DNA of 33,193 nucleotides from Planctomycetaceae bacterium (GTDB lineage: Bacteria; Planctomycetota; Planctomycetia; Planctomycetales; Planctomycetaceae). Below, piece by piece: positions 1 through 7,736 of the stretch. The notes under the pieces were generated by a model, which searched no databases, was not told the DNA's origin, and saw nothing but the letters and a program-made list of their open reading frames with translations. Each line of letters begins with the position of its first letter. The first letter of the stretch is position 1. The position numbers and the translations under genes are program-made. The stretch is taken from assembly GCA_029259845.1 (NCBI GenBank), contig JAJDEI010000149.1, positions 1-33,193 of the forward strand. Reading direction: 5' to 3'.

Positions 1-72
1 GATCATCAAGCGATCCTGCTCGGACACCTCCGCATGACCCTGCCCAGCCAACTCAAGCCAACCGAAATGTAG
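1..72 (+). CDS. 3' end of an unidentified gene cut by the window edge
   Basis: Frame 1 is open from the first base to a TAG at 70-72 and reads DHQAILLGHLRMTLPSQLKP, then TEM. The other two forward frames give less protein-like text. The piece is too short to assign to a family, and the start lies outside the window. It could also be noncoding sequence that is open by chance. Confidence 0.3.
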   Translation, partial: DHQAILLGHLRMTLPSQLKPTEM

Positions 73-140
73 TGACGACTTTCACAGCCCGACCGTTACA
101 CGGCAAGCACTTACGTCAATCACTGGGGAACTTGGGCTAA

Positions 141-298
141 CAGCCCGTTGAAAAACTCATTCTGACTGCAAGCGGTCAGAATTCGTCAGCTCGGCGTCGC
201 CACATCTCGACGTATCTAGGGATTTGTCTGCGATTCGGCTCCTTGATCTGACGAGTTTTGCCGCGCTCTCGTCGACGAAGCCGTTTTTCAACAGACTG
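141..298. mobile_element. MITE-like element with 16-bp inverted ends
   Basis: The left end CAGCCCGTTGAAAAAC (141-156) is matched in reverse complement by GTTTTTCAACAGACTG (283-298), 14 of 16 positions. The 158 bp between have no convincing gene. Size, ends and lack of coding capacity fit a non-autonomous transposon remnant. The right end runs straight into another repeat (CTAAAGGCTGAACTCC), so it may have inserted into that repeat. No target-site duplication is obvious. Confidence 0.5.
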
Positions 299-344
299 CT
301 AAAGGCTGAACTCCAACCCGCAGGTCAATATCTGACAGAACACG
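291..344. repeat. Half copy of the TAAAGGCTGAACTCC repeat family
   Basis: The stretch CTAAAGGCTGAACTCCAAC, followed by a degenerate TCTGACAGAACAC, is also found at 9445-9490 (followed by TTTGACAGAGCAC) and, without the tail, at 16210-16230. Here the left palindromic arm is missing and the MITE-like end sits in its place. The repeat ends right at the start codon of the YkgJ-type gene and so forms its leader. Confidence 0.6.
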
Positions 345-680
345 ATGCACCACACGTTGGACATCCTCGAACCGGAATCGTGCGACGGCTGCGGGCTGTG
401 TTGTGAAGGAACTGGCTCGCCGGTGCTACTGTATCAGTCGTTGCCGCACCATCAGGGGCCGCATCCGCACCGCCCGGACGGCCTGCCGCAGCCGTTGATC
501 GACGAGATCGACGAGCACTTTCTCGGCCTCGCCCGCGGGCAAGAGCCGATTGATGAGTGCCTATGGTACGACGCAGAGAGCCGCCGCTGCCGCCACTACG
601 AATGGCGTCCGCAAATCTGCCGCGACTTCGAGCTCGCCGGCACCGCCTGCCTGCTGCGCCGGGGTCCGTTTGTGAAGTGA
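345..680 (+). CDS. YkgJ-type cysteine-cluster protein
   Basis: This 111-residue soluble protein has the cysteine pattern of the YkgJ/UPF0153 family, thought to bind zinc or an iron-sulphur centre; its cellular role is unknown. The sequence shows CDGCGLCC (Cys13, 16, 19, 20), then Cys72, Cys82, Cys92 and Cys102 in the typical setting ECLWYD, CRHYE, RPQICRDFE and ACLLR. The length is normal for the short form. The ATG at 345 is the first in-frame start just before the cysteine cluster. The upstream stretch is a repeat, so no clear ribosome-binding site is seen. It stands alone: the next gene is on the other strand. Family assignment is firm; function is not known. Confidence 0.85.
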   Translation: MHHTLDILEPESCDGCGLCCEGTGSPVLLYQSLPHHQGPHPHRPDGLPQPLIDEIDEHFLGLARGQEPIDECLWYDAESRRCRHYEWRPQICRDFELAGTACLLRRGPFVK

Positions 681-733
681 TTCGCGTCTCGACTCAGCAG
701 ATCGGGTTGGAGCGGTCCAGGCAATCTGATCGT

Positions 734-872
734 GGGTAGCACGGATTGTCCCAACCCGTGTCGCAACGCGACGAGAAGCCACTGAGCAGGACATACGTCC
801 AAGTTCATTCACTCGCTCAAGGACCGGCTTCCTGCCGCTGCGCGGCACTGGTTGGGACAACCGGTGCTACCC
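734..872. repeat. Palindromic GGGTAGCAC element, copy 1
   Basis: The element begins GGGTAGCACGGATTGTCCCA and ends TTGGGACAACCGGTGCTACCC-like on the other side, so its ends are inverted repeats. Its reverse complement matches the element at 23060-23180 over both ends, including a shared GCGCAGCGGCAGGAAGCC block, while the middle differs in sequence and length. It fills the gap between two convergent genes. Confidence 0.75.
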
Positions 873-946
873 ATGCTGACGTTCAGGATCGCCCACGCCC
901 GGCCGGTCCACGCGCGGTGACCGGTGCCAACCTGTCGGTCGGTCCT

Positions 947-1723
947 TCATGGCGAGAACTCCCGGGGATCCTGCCGGTAGTAGGCGTGGAGGACGTCGAA
1001 CAGTTCCGGGTGGCGGGACCGCAGGGCTGCGGGCCGCTCAAAGAAGGTCTCGGTGGCGACGGCGAAGAACTCAGCGCGGTTGGTCGTGCCGTAACAATCG
1101 ATGAGCGGGCGGCGGTGGGAATGGCAGTCGCGGCGGAGTTGCTGGAACTCCCGCTCCATCACCTCGGCCCAGCGAGGGGCCAGGCCGGGGGAGGGCAGGG
1201 GAGGGGTGCCGTCCAGTTCGCGGCCGTTTTGCATGTCGAGCTGATGAGCGAATTCGTGCAGCACGAGATTGCGGCCCGGGTCGGTCTGACGGCCGCCGGC
1301 CAGCGCATCCTCCCAAGAGACGATGACCGGCCCGCGATACCACGCCTCGCCCAGCCGCGCCTGGCGGCCCTCGACAACGACACCGGCCCGGGTGATCTGC
1401 ACGTCACGAGCCACGAACGCCGTCGGGTAAACCAGAATCGACAGCACGTGGTCGTAGTATTCGTCGTCAAACGCCAACACCAGCAAGCCGGCCTGTGCGG
1501 CGATCGTCACCCGCATCTCGTCGGTGACGACAACGCCGTTGCAGCCCTCCCAGTTCTTCTCGGCGACGAACACCTGAACACGCCGTTCGAGGCGCTGCTT
1601 CCCGTCGTCGGACAGCCGCGTGTAATGCTTGACGTTTCGTCGCAGCACCTCACGCCACGGCTCGGTAAACGGCTCGCTCAACAGCCGTCGGCGGCGACGG
1701 CGTTTCCACCAGGATAAGAACAT
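947..1723 (-). CDS. mtfA: MtfA-type zinc metallopeptidase (M90 family)
   Basis: This 258-residue protein belongs to the MtfA/M90 family of zinc aminopeptidase-like proteins. In E. coli MtfA interacts with the repressor Mlc and so affects glucose PTS control. The sequence shows the metal site HEFAHQLDMQNG (HExxH at 156-160), followed by the conserved NRAEFFAVATETFFE segment near 216-229 that supplies the downstream glutamate ligand. The N-terminus is a short Arg-rich stretch after two Trp residues (FLSWWKRRRRRR), a usual feature of the family. The ATG at 1723 has GGAG about 12 bases upstream. It is a single gene. In a planctomycete the Mlc link is doubtful, so only the peptidase fold is inferred with confidence. 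Confidence 0.9.
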   Translation of the reverse strand: MFLSWWKRRRRRRLLSEPFTEPWREVLRRNVKHYTRLSDDGKQRLERRVQVFVAEKNWEGCNGVVVTDEMRVTIAAQAGLLVLAFDDEYYDHVLSILVYPTAFVARDVQITRAGVVVEGRQARLGEAWYRGPVIVSWEDALAGGRQTDPGRNLVLHEFAHQLDMQNGRELDGTPPLPSPGLAPRWAEVMEREFQQLRRDCHSHRRPLIDCYGTTNRAEFFAVATETFFERPAALRSRHPELFDVLHAYYRQDPREFSP

Positions 1724-1766
1724 GGGTGTGAACCGCTCCGCTTCGCGTTTCGGCCGATGGTGCAGA

Positions 1767-1817
1767 CGCGAAACAGAGTTTCGCGAACGTGCGTTCCCGA
1801 ACTGGAGTTCGGGAACG
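1767..1817. repeat. Double-hairpin repeat, copy 1
   Basis: There are two adjacent perfect hairpins. CGCGAAAC / GTTTCGCG (1767-1774 with 1778-1785) has loop AGA. GTTCCCGAACT / AGTTCGGGAAC (1793-1803 with 1806-1816) has loop GG. The same arrangement recurs at 18507-18560 with paired base changes. It lies between two minus-strand genes (CPBP upstream, mtfA downstream) and could act in the mRNA leader of mtfA or as a terminator for CPBP, but there is no T-run. Confidence 0.7.
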
Positions 1818-1849
1818 AGGGGTGAGCATAGATGTTCGTGACGCCGTAC

Positions 1850-2626
1850 CTATTGGGGGGCGTCGGGGTTGAGAAGCAGGATCGCCAGATTCGACAGGTT
1901 GAACAGGGCGTGCGTGACCATGACGGAGATGCCGCTTTGTCGCTGCTGGTACAGATAGCCGAGGACGATCGCCAGCGGGAACAACGCGAGCGAGTCGGGA
2001 AAGCCGTGTACGAGACAGAACAGGACGGCCACGATGCCGATGGCGGGGGCCGCGCCGACACGGCGGGCAAGGCCGTCCTGCAGCATCACGCGGAACAGCA
2101 ACTCTTCCCGGACCGGCGCGACCACGACCGCAGCGAACAGCAGCCACCCAAACGTGACCAGCGACGGGTCCTCACGCAGCAGCTTGAGGTACGGATGCTG
2201 GTTCTCCTCTGTCCGCAGGGCGAACGTCGCGAGCAGAACCAGGAACACCGGTCCGAAGCTCGCCAGAAACGCGAATGCCCCGTCGGCGAGTTGGCGTCGG
2301 AGTCCGGCCAATGGGAACCCGATGTCCGCCGGGCGTGTTTGAAACCCACCGGTCAGAAAGCCTAGGGCGATGACAATCTCCAGGACACCGAACGCGGCTC
2401 CGCGTTGGACCTGTGTGAGGTCGACCGTTGAAGGTGAATCCGACTGCGCGAGCAGGTGAATGCACAGGTACGCCCCGGCGACGACGGACGCGACCGGCAG
2501 CCAGGGGGAACGGCAGCGTGGTGCGGGGTCGAGTGCCGGCTGCCCCGCGCGCCAACGCCGCACCACAGCGATCCAAACCTGCAGACTGGCCACGCCCAGC
2601 AGCAGTATCAGCAGCGTTCCCAACAT
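1850..2626 (-). CDS. CPBP-family intramembrane glutamic protease
   Basis: This 258-residue multi-pass membrane protein carries the CPBP (Abi/Rce1-like) protease signature. It shows PVREELLFR (EExxxR, Glu174-Glu175 to Arg179), FCLVH ending at His207, and HALFN (His239, Asn243), all within predicted membrane helices. Members of this family cleave near membrane surfaces; in bacteria many are of unknown substrate. The frame is open about 90 codons further upstream, but that part is the palindrome at 2758-2887 and not protein-like. The ATG at 2626, followed by the hydrophobic LGTLLILLLGVASLQVWIA, is therefore taken as the start. It is divergent from the DUF485-symporter operon, with the 130-bp palindrome between them. 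Confidence 0.85.
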   Translation of the reverse strand: MLGTLLILLLGVASLQVWIAVVRRWRAGQPALDPAPRCRSPWLPVASVVAGAYLCIHLLAQSDSPSTVDLTQVQRGAAFGVLEIVIALGFLTGGFQTRPADIGFPLAGLRRQLADGAFAFLASFGPVFLVLLATFALRTEENQHPYLKLLREDPSLVTFGWLLFAAVVVAPVREELLFRVMLQDGLARRVGAAPAIGIVAVLFCLVHGFPDSLALFPLAIVLGYLYQQRQSGISVMVTHALFNLSNLAILLLNPDAPQ

Positions 2627-2757
2627 GCGGCACCGAAAGAGATGATCACAATCGACGGGCGAGCCTATCGGCAACCGTGCGCACCGGTCAACACGTTCGC
2701 CCGGTTTCGCCGGGGGGAGGTGATGGCTATTCTGTGTGCTCCTCAATCGAGACACAC

Positions 2758-2887
2758 GAGGCTGTTTCAAAACCTGTGTTCCCAGTGGGTGGCTGGGGTC
2801 GAGGCTTTCGGAGCCCCCAGCACCATCGCGCCTGGGGGCTCCCTTCGCTCGACCCCAGCCACCCAGATCAGGTTTTGAAACAGCCTC
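2758..2887. repeat. 130-bp near-complete palindrome
   Basis: Three nested inverted pairs are seen. GAGGCTGTTTCAAAACCTG (2758-2776) pairs perfectly with 2869-2887. GGGTGGCTGGGGTCGAG (2787-2803) pairs perfectly with 2848-2864. GAGCCCCCAG (2811-2820) pairs perfectly with 2832-2841, leaving an 11-base loop. The inner motif GACCCCAGCCACCC also occurs at 32133-32146. It fills most of the 295-bp gap between the divergent CPBP and DUF485 genes. It could be a MITE with 19-bp ends, or a cruciform or RNA hairpin with a local role. Confidence 0.8.
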
Positions 2888-2921
2888 ATCGCAACCGACA
2901 CACATTCAGGACGGACAACTG

Positions 2922-3194
2922 ATGGCGACGCGGAATGCGCGGATCGGATTGGTGCTGTTTGCGGTCTATGTGCTGCTTTACGGCGGTTTCATCCTGCTGA
3001 ACACGCTCGCGCCCCAGACGATGGAGGCGACACCGATTGCCGGGATCAACCTGGCGATCCTGTATGGGTTCGGGCTGATCATCGCCGCAGTGGTGTTGGC
3101 GGCCGTGTACGGCATGATCTGCACGGCCGAAGGAGACGTCCCGGAGAACGGCTCAAACCGCTCGTCTCAGCCGAAGCGGGAGGGGGACGCATGA
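2922..3194 (+). CDS. DUF485 membrane protein, partner of the symporter
   Basis: This 90-residue protein has two membrane helices (about residues 7-28 and 43-66) and matches the DUF485/YjcH type: a short N-terminus, LVLFAVYVLLYGGFILLNTL, then LAILYGFGLIIAAVVLAAVY. In many bacteria a DUF485 gene directly precedes an acetate-type sodium symporter gene, as yjcH does actP. Here the stop overlaps the next start (ATGA at 3191-3194), so the two are translationally coupled. The ATG at 2922 is chosen because the open frame upstream runs through the palindrome. Its molecular role is not known; assisting the symporter is an inference from the conserved pairing. Confidence 0.85.
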   Translation: MATRNARIGLVLFAVYVLLYGGFILLNTLAPQTMEATPIAGINLAILYGFGLIIAAVVLAAVYGMICTAEGDVPENGSNRSSQPKREGDA

Positions 3195-4954
3195 TTTATG
3201 AATTCTCCTTCGGTCCGGCCGCCGTCTTTGCACTGTTCGTGGCAGTCACGCTCGGGCTGAGCTTCTACCTCGGGCGGAAAGCGAAATCCGCGCAAGGCTA
3301 CTTTGCAGCGCATGGACAAATCCCGTGGTTCGTGAACGGTGTCGCCTTCGCCGGCGATTATCTGTCGGCTGCGTCGTTCCTGGGCATCTGCGGAATGATC
3401 GCCTTCTACGGATACGACGGATTCCTGTACTCGATCGGTTATCTCGCCGGATGGATCGTCGCGCTGTTTGTCGTGGCCGAGCCGATGAAGCGGTTGGGCA
3501 AGTTCACGTTTGCCGATGCGCTCGATGCGAAGTTCGACTCGCGCGGCATTAAGATCGCCGCCGGCATCAGCACGCTCGCCGTGAGCATCTTCTATCTGAT
3601 CCCACAGATGGTGGGAGCGGGCGTGCTGGTGACGCCGCTGCTCGGATTGCCGCACTGGGCCGGCGTGGTGCTCGTCGGAGTCACCGTGATCTACATCGTG
3701 GTCACCGCCGGCATGGTCTCGACGACGTGGGTGCAGTTCCTCAAAGGCTCGCTGCTGGTCATCTTCAGCGCCGTGCTGACGGTGATGATCCTCGCGCGGG
3801 GTTTCGATGTGCGCCAGGGAGGCGAGGACGGACACCAGTTCGCCTCCGACGAGACTCAGACCGTCACCACGTTGGCCGACGGATCGGTGTTGGTCAACGG
3901 TGAGCCGAAAGGCTCAAGAAAAGGCGAACCCGAGCTTCATCCGGTCGGCTGGGTCAGCCGGTTGCCGAACGGCCAGGAAAAGACCGGGCCGGTCGGCCCG
4001 CTGGAGTTCTTCCGCGTGCTACAGGACAGCGAGGTCGTCCTGTGGAGTAACACGAAGCAAGCCGAGGAGGACGGCTCGACGACGACGGTCTACTCGCAGA
4101 AGCCGACGCCCGGAAGTCAGGTGCTGCGTCCGGGTGAGCATCCGCGGTTCGCCGGCATTCGCAGCGACAATCCGATCGATAAGCTGAACTTCCTGTCGCT
4201 GATGCTGGCGTTGTTTTGTGGGACCGCGTCGCTGCCGCACATTCTGATTCGGTATTACACAGTCAAAGATGCGGCTGCGGCTCGCAAGAGCACGATTGTG
4301 GGCATCGCCAGCATCGGCTTCTTTTACGTACTCACGCTGTACATGGGTCTGGGAGCGATGACCAGCGGGGCGATGGACGTCACCAACAGCAACATGGCCG
4401 CGCCGTTGCTCGCGCGGAGCATGAACGAACCGCTGTTCGCCATCATCTCCGCCATCGCCTTCACCACCGTGCTGGGAACCGTGAGCGGCCTGATCCTCGC
4501 CTCCAGCGGCGCCGTCGCCCACGACCTGATCCGCAGCGGTCTCGGCATCGAGTTGAACGACCATCAACAGGTCCGCATCGCCAAAATCACTTCCGTGGTC
4601 GTCGGGGCGATCGCGATTGTGCTGGGCATTCTGTTCCAGGAGCTCAACGTGAGCTATCTGGTCGGCTGGGCTTTCAGCGTCGCCGCCTCGGCCAACCTGC
4701 CGTCGCTGGTGATGCTGCTGTTCTGGAAAGGCACCACCAAACAGGGCATCATTGCCGCAATCGTCGTCGGGATGGTCAGTTCGCTCGGTTGGATTCTGCT
4801 CAGCGGCGACACGTTTGCAAAGGTCTACGGTCTCCCCGCAGACGCCGCACTGGTCCCGTTCAGCCAACCGGGCATCGTGACCATCCCGCTCGGCTTCGTA
4901 ACGTTGGTTGCCGTATCGCTGATGACCGGAAACCGCCGCACATCCGAGGCATGA
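3191..4954 (+). CDS. actP: ActP-type sodium:solute (acetate) symporter
   Basis: This 587-residue inner-membrane carrier belongs to the sodium:solute symporter family. It shows the N-terminal FYLGRKAKSAQGYFAAHGQIPWFVNGxA pattern, GDYLSAASFLG (residues 55-65), and GTASLPHILIRYYTVKD (344-360), which is typical of the ActP subgroup (acetate, glycolate or pyruvate uptake). The preceding overlapping DUF485 gene supports that subgroup. Between two membrane helices, residues about 205-330 form a long hydrophilic segment, much longer than the loop at this place in E. coli ActP (549 residues). It contains ETQTVTTLADGSVLVNGEP and several charged stretches. The substrate is not certain; acetate is inferred from the family. 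Confidence 0.85.
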   Translation: MIYEFSFGPAAVFALFVAVTLGLSFYLGRKAKSAQGYFAAHGQIPWFVNGVAFAGDYLSAASFLGICGMIAFYGYDGFLYSIGYLAGWIVALFVVAEPMKRLGKFTFADALDAKFDSRGIKIAAGISTLAVSIFYLIPQMVGAGVLVTPLLGLPHWAGVVLVGVTVIYIVVTAGMVSTTWVQFLKGSLLVIFSAVLTVMILARGFDVRQGGEDGHQFASDETQTVTTLADGSVLVNGEPKGSRKGEPELHPVGWVSRLPNGQEKTGPVGPLEFFRVLQDSEVVLWSNTKQAEEDGSTTTVYSQKPTPGSQVLRPGEHPRFAGIRSDNPIDKLNFLSLMLALFCGTASLPHILIRYYTVKDAAAARKSTIVGIASIGFFYVLTLYMGLGAMTSGAMDVTNSNMAAPLLARSMNEPLFAIISAIAFTTVLGTVSGLILASSGAVAHDLIRSGLGIELNDHQQVRIAKITSVVVGAIAIVLGILFQELNVSYLVGWAFSVAASANLPSLVMLLFWKGTTKQGIIAAIVVGMVSSLGWILLSGDTFAKVYGLPADAALVPFSQPGIVTIPLGFVTLVAVSLMTGNRRTSEA

Positions 4955-4979
4955 CATTCCCAGCCGGACACACGGACGT

Positions 4980-5043
4980 CGCTTGCGGATAAGCACCACT
5001 TGGGATCGCGCGGACGTCACCCGGTTGTGCTCATCCGCAAGCG
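4980..5043. repeat. CGCTTGCGGAT inverted repeat between actP and trpC
   Basis: The left arm CGCTTGCGGATAAGCAC (4980-4996) and the right arm GTGCTCATCCGCAAGCG (5027-5043) pair over 16 of 17 positions, with a 30-base loop. It starts 25 bases after the actP stop and could end its transcript, though there is no T-run. Single arms of the same family occur at 11883-11899 (CGCTTGCGGATTAACAC) and 18376-18392 (CGCTTGCGGATTAGTAC). Confidence 0.7.
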
Positions 5044-5082
5044 ATGATCGGCATCGTTTGAGTAACATTTGGAGATTTGAGA

Positions 5083-5874
5083 TTGCCGGACATCCTGCAA
5101 CAAATCTGTGAACACAAGCGGACCGAGATCGGCGCTGCGCGGCGAGCGGTGCCGGAAGCCGCGCTGCGACGGCAGATTGAATCGGCTCCGGCCGTGCGGG
5201 ATTTCGTGGGGGCGTTGCGGAACAAACATCCGATGGGGCTGATCGCCGAGGTCAAGAAGGCGTCGCCGTCGGCGGGGCTCATTCGGGACGACTTCGATCC
5301 GGTCGCCATCGCACAAACCTACGCGGCTCATGGGGCGGCGTGCGTCTCCGTGCTGACCGACACGCGATATTTTCAGGGGTCGCTCGATGACTTGCGACAA
5401 ATCCGCGCGGCGATCGAACTCCCTGTGCTACGGAAGGATTTCATTCTCGACCGGTACCAACTGCTCGAATCGCGTGCCGCCGGTGCCGATTGTGTGCTGC
5501 TGATCGCTGAGTGCCTCGATGATGCGGAACTGGCGGACCTGTACGGGTGCGCGACCGAGTTGGGGATGTCAGCGCTGGTCGAGATCTACGAGCCTGAGAA
5601 TCTCGACCGGGTGCTGCAGCTCGACCCGCCAATGTTGGGGGTGAACAACCGCAACCTCAAGACGATGACGACCGACCTCGGGCATTGCATCAACCTCCGC
5701 AGCCGCGTGCCGGAGGAGGTGCTGATGGTCGGCGAAAGCGGCGTGCACTCCCATGCAGATGTCGAGCGGTTGCAGAACGCGGGCATTCACGCCATCCTCG
5801 TCGGCGAAACCCTGATGCGCGCCGACGACATTGGTGCGAAGGTCGACGAGTTGCTTGGTGCGACTAATCTTTAA
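5083..5874 (+). CDS. trpC: Indole-3-glycerol phosphate synthase
   Basis: TrpC converts 1-(o-carboxyphenylamino)-1-deoxyribulose 5-phosphate to indole-3-glycerol phosphate in tryptophan synthesis. The protein, about 263 residues, has a full single-domain TIM barrel: [12 protein letters not shown] with the catalytic Lys, LRKDFILD with the second catalytic Lys, NNRNL, and the phosphate-binding GESGV and AILVGE segments. There is no ATG at the front; two TTG codons are available, at 5077 and 5083. GGAG at 5071-5074 is 8 bases before 5083 but only 2 before 5077, so 5083 is preferred. No other trp gene is adjacent, which fits scattered trp genes. The Nudix-like gene begins 28 bases downstream and may be cotranscribed. 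Confidence 0.93.
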   Translation: MPDILQQICEHKRTEIGAARRAVPEAALRRQIESAPAVRDFVGALRNKHPMGLIAEVKKASPSAGLIRDDFDPVAIAQTYAAHGAACVSVLTDTRYFQGSLDDLRQIRAAIELPVLRKDFILDRYQLLESRAAGADCVLLIAECLDDAELADLYGCATELGMSALVEIYEPENLDRVLQLDPPMLGVNNRNLKTMTTDLGHCINLRSRVPEEVLMVGESGVHSHADVERLQNAGIHAILVGETLMRADDIGAKVDELLGATNL

Positions 5875-5902
5875 TCTCCCCCATCACGCTCACGGAGGAA
5901 TC

Positions 5903-6514
5903 ATGTCCGTCTCATCGGGTGTCGAACAAACCGTCGAACACGTCCTGTGCGTTCCCACGTTGTTGTTTCATGAGATCGGGCATTTTCAGGGGTTCATGCC
6001 GGACGTGGACCGGTACCTGAAGACGCTGCTTGACCCGTCGTACACGAGCTATCGGCCGCGGGACGAGGTCGAGGAGGACCCGAGCTATAAGCAGTTGATT
6101 CCGTACTGCATCTTTCGCCACGAGGGGCGGGTGTTTCGCTACACGCGGGGAACAGAGCAGGGGGAGTCGCGATTGCACGCCAAAAAGTCGATCGGCGTCG
6201 GCGGGCATATCTCGACGCTGGACGCGGAGGGCGAGGAGCATGCGTATGCCGTCGGCCTGCAGCGGGAACTGGACGAGGAAATCTTTCTGGAGTCGGAGTT
6301 TACGTCCAAGTGTGTGGGGCTGATCAACGACGATGCGACCGAGGTCGGACGGGTTCATTTGGGGGTTGTTCACGTATTTGATCTGGAAGCGGCAAAAGTT
6401 CGCCCACGGGAACAGTCGATGAGAGAGACAGGGTTTACCGATTCGTCAGAACTGATCCAGGACCGGGATGCGTTCGAAACGTGGTCTCAGATCTGTCTGG
6501 AGCATCTGTTCTGA
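5903..6514 (+). CDS. Nudix-like predicted phosphoesterase (COG4112 type)
   Basis: This 203-residue soluble protein has a Nudix-like core. [19 protein letters not shown] (about 98-116) is followed by [13 protein letters not shown] (118-130), with Glu122, Glu125 and Glu126 in the place of the metal-binding REUxEE helix. The distance from the glycines to RE is longer than in the standard box, as in the predicted MutT-like phosphoesterases of the COG4112 group. The N-terminal part ([19 protein letters not shown]) and LIPYCIFRH also fit that group. The ATG at 5903 has GGAGGA 5 bases upstream. The substrate is unknown. It follows trpC closely, on the same strand. Confidence 0.75.
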   Translation: MSVSSGVEQTVEHVLCVPTLLFHEIGHFQGFMPDVDRYLKTLLDPSYTSYRPRDEVEEDPSYKQLIPYCIFRHEGRVFRYTRGTEQGESRLHAKKSIGVGGHISTLDAEGEEHAYAVGLQRELDEEIFLESEFTSKCVGLINDDATEVGRVHLGVVHVFDLEAAKVRPREQSMRETGFTDSSELIQDRDAFETWSQICLEHLF

Positions 6515-6614
6515 CCGGTTCAACTGGCCCCCACCTCTCCATGAATTACACGATTGGCCGCCGCCGCAGAGATCGGTCGGCGGCTGTGTCCGTCAGACGA
6601 AGGAGTGTCAGACG

Positions 6615-7229
6615 ATGTTGATTTCTCGCCGCAACTGGATCAAGAATTTGGCGCTGGCCGGAGCCGCCGTCACGGCGACCACGGCGTCGGTCGGCCGAGC
6701 AGAAGAACAGGCCCCCGGACTGACCGACGAACAGTTGGAACAGCTCATCACCGACCAGGGGCTCAAGCCGACCAAAGTCGAACAACGGTTTGACTTCGGT
6801 TTCAAAGCGACGCTGGGCGAAGACCAGTGGGAGCTTTCGATGTCGACCGTGCTCAGCCAGGACGGGCAATCCGTGTGGGTGATGGCTTGGTTGGACGAGC
6901 TGCCCAAGTCGTCGGCCGATGTGCCGCGGACCGCTCTACTGCGACTGCTGTCCGCGAACGACAAGATGGGGAACGGCAAGTTCTTCGCCTACATTGCCGC
7001 CAATCGTCGTTTCGTCTTGCAGCGGGTGATTCCCGTGAGCGAGATGACCGGTACCAAATTCCGCGCGGCTCTCCAGGATTTGGGGGCAACGGTTGTGGAG
7101 ACGCACCCCCAGTGGGCGGTCTCCAACTGGAAATCGGGCGGCCAGACCCGGCAGGCCGGCGCGACAGCCGCCCCCCAAACACAGTCGGCGGACAATCGGT
7201 CGAAATTCAACGGGGCCGTCAGCCGCTAA
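6615..7229 (+). CDS. Tat-exported YbjN-like protein
   Basis: This 204-residue protein begins with a twin-arginine type signal: SRRNWIKNLALAGAAVTA, then an Ala-rich stretch with a likely cut after VGRA near residue 29. The mature part (VEQRFDFGFKATLGEDQWELSMSTVLSQDG, KFFAYIAANRRFVLQRVIP) resembles the YbjN / type III secretion chaperone-like fold, which has a mixed sheet and one long helix; this is a loose resemblance. The C-terminus is a low-complexity Gln/Ala/Thr tail. The ATG at 6615 has AGGAGTG 8 bases upstream. The gene is alone, with a hairpin 53 bases after its stop. Function unknown; export to the periplasm is inferred from the signal. Confidence 0.7.
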   Translation: MLISRRNWIKNLALAGAAVTATTASVGRAEEQAPGLTDEQLEQLITDQGLKPTKVEQRFDFGFKATLGEDQWELSMSTVLSQDGQSVWVMAWLDELPKSSADVPRTALLRLLSANDKMGNGKFFAYIAANRRFVLQRVIPVSEMTGTKFRAALQDLGATVVETHPQWAVSNWKSGGQTRQAGATAAPQTQSADNRSKFNGAVSR

Positions 7230-7281
7230 GCGACCAGCTGCGAAACAGCCCCGATGCGGAGAAAGACCGATCCCATTAACG

Positions 7282-7317
7282 CCCGGCGTTCGAATCCCCA
7301 AGGATTCGGATGCCGGG
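7282..7317 (+). terminator. Strong hairpin after the Tat-exported protein gene
   Basis: CCCGGCGTTCGAATCC (7282-7297) pairs with GGATTCGGATGCCGGG (7302-7317) at 14 of 16 positions, with loop CCAA. It lies 53 bases after the stop of the upstream gene. No run of T follows, so it may be a repeat or a Rho-assisted end rather than a classic intrinsic terminator. Confidence 0.45.
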
Positions 7318-7736
7318 TCTCGTTCGTTCCGCCGCGAGACGTTTTGCGTGGACATTGCGCCGGCGAGTACCGTCATCGGGTCCAGCAGGTCGACGGTCGC
7401 GCAGGAGTCGGCGGTCCATGTGGGCAATGCAGGCAAAGATTGCCTCAACCTCCGGATATCCGAGAACTTGAGTCAACCGTTTCCCGAACTCAAGCGTTGA
7501 CAAAATCGCGGCGAGACGGCATGATAACCACGGTGTCGACGGTTCCGCGTCGGCAGCCGTTGCGGTCGAAAGAGGATTTCGGCCAACTTAATCCGAGGCA
7601 GGAAGACTGATGGTCCTGTCTTTCAGGGCCAGAAATCGACGCCCGCTGCGGAGAACAGACCGTCTCAGGCGAAGCCAGGATGCGAATGTTCCCCTCATGA
7701 GACGTGCGGCGGAGTGGCCGGAAGGAACCTGACCCG
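7318..7736. other. Gap without a supported gene
   Basis: About 420 bases lie between the hairpin and fabH. A minus-strand frame starting with TTG near 7503 reads STLEFGKRLTQVLGYPEVEA and then turns Arg/Pro-rich. It may be a decayed gene piece, but it has no ATG and no ribosome-binding site. GAAGGA at 7721-7726 is the ribosome-binding site of fabH. Nothing else is seen. Confidence 0.4.

Noticed and set aside
746-1717. Long open frame antisense to the mtfA gene (plus strand)
   Set aside because: It is a codon-bias shadow of the metallopeptidase, which has HExxH and a family-wide match. The antisense protein has no recognisable domain.
4019-5068. Minus-strand open frame over the symporter gene
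   Set aside because: It is His/Gln/Asp-rich shadow text opposite a clear symporter.
7276-7503. Possible small minus-strand gene with a TTG start
   Set aside because: The first 30 residues look protein-like, but there is no ATG or ribosome-binding site, the end is Arg-rich, and it runs into a hairpin. It is kept only as a note in the gap entry.
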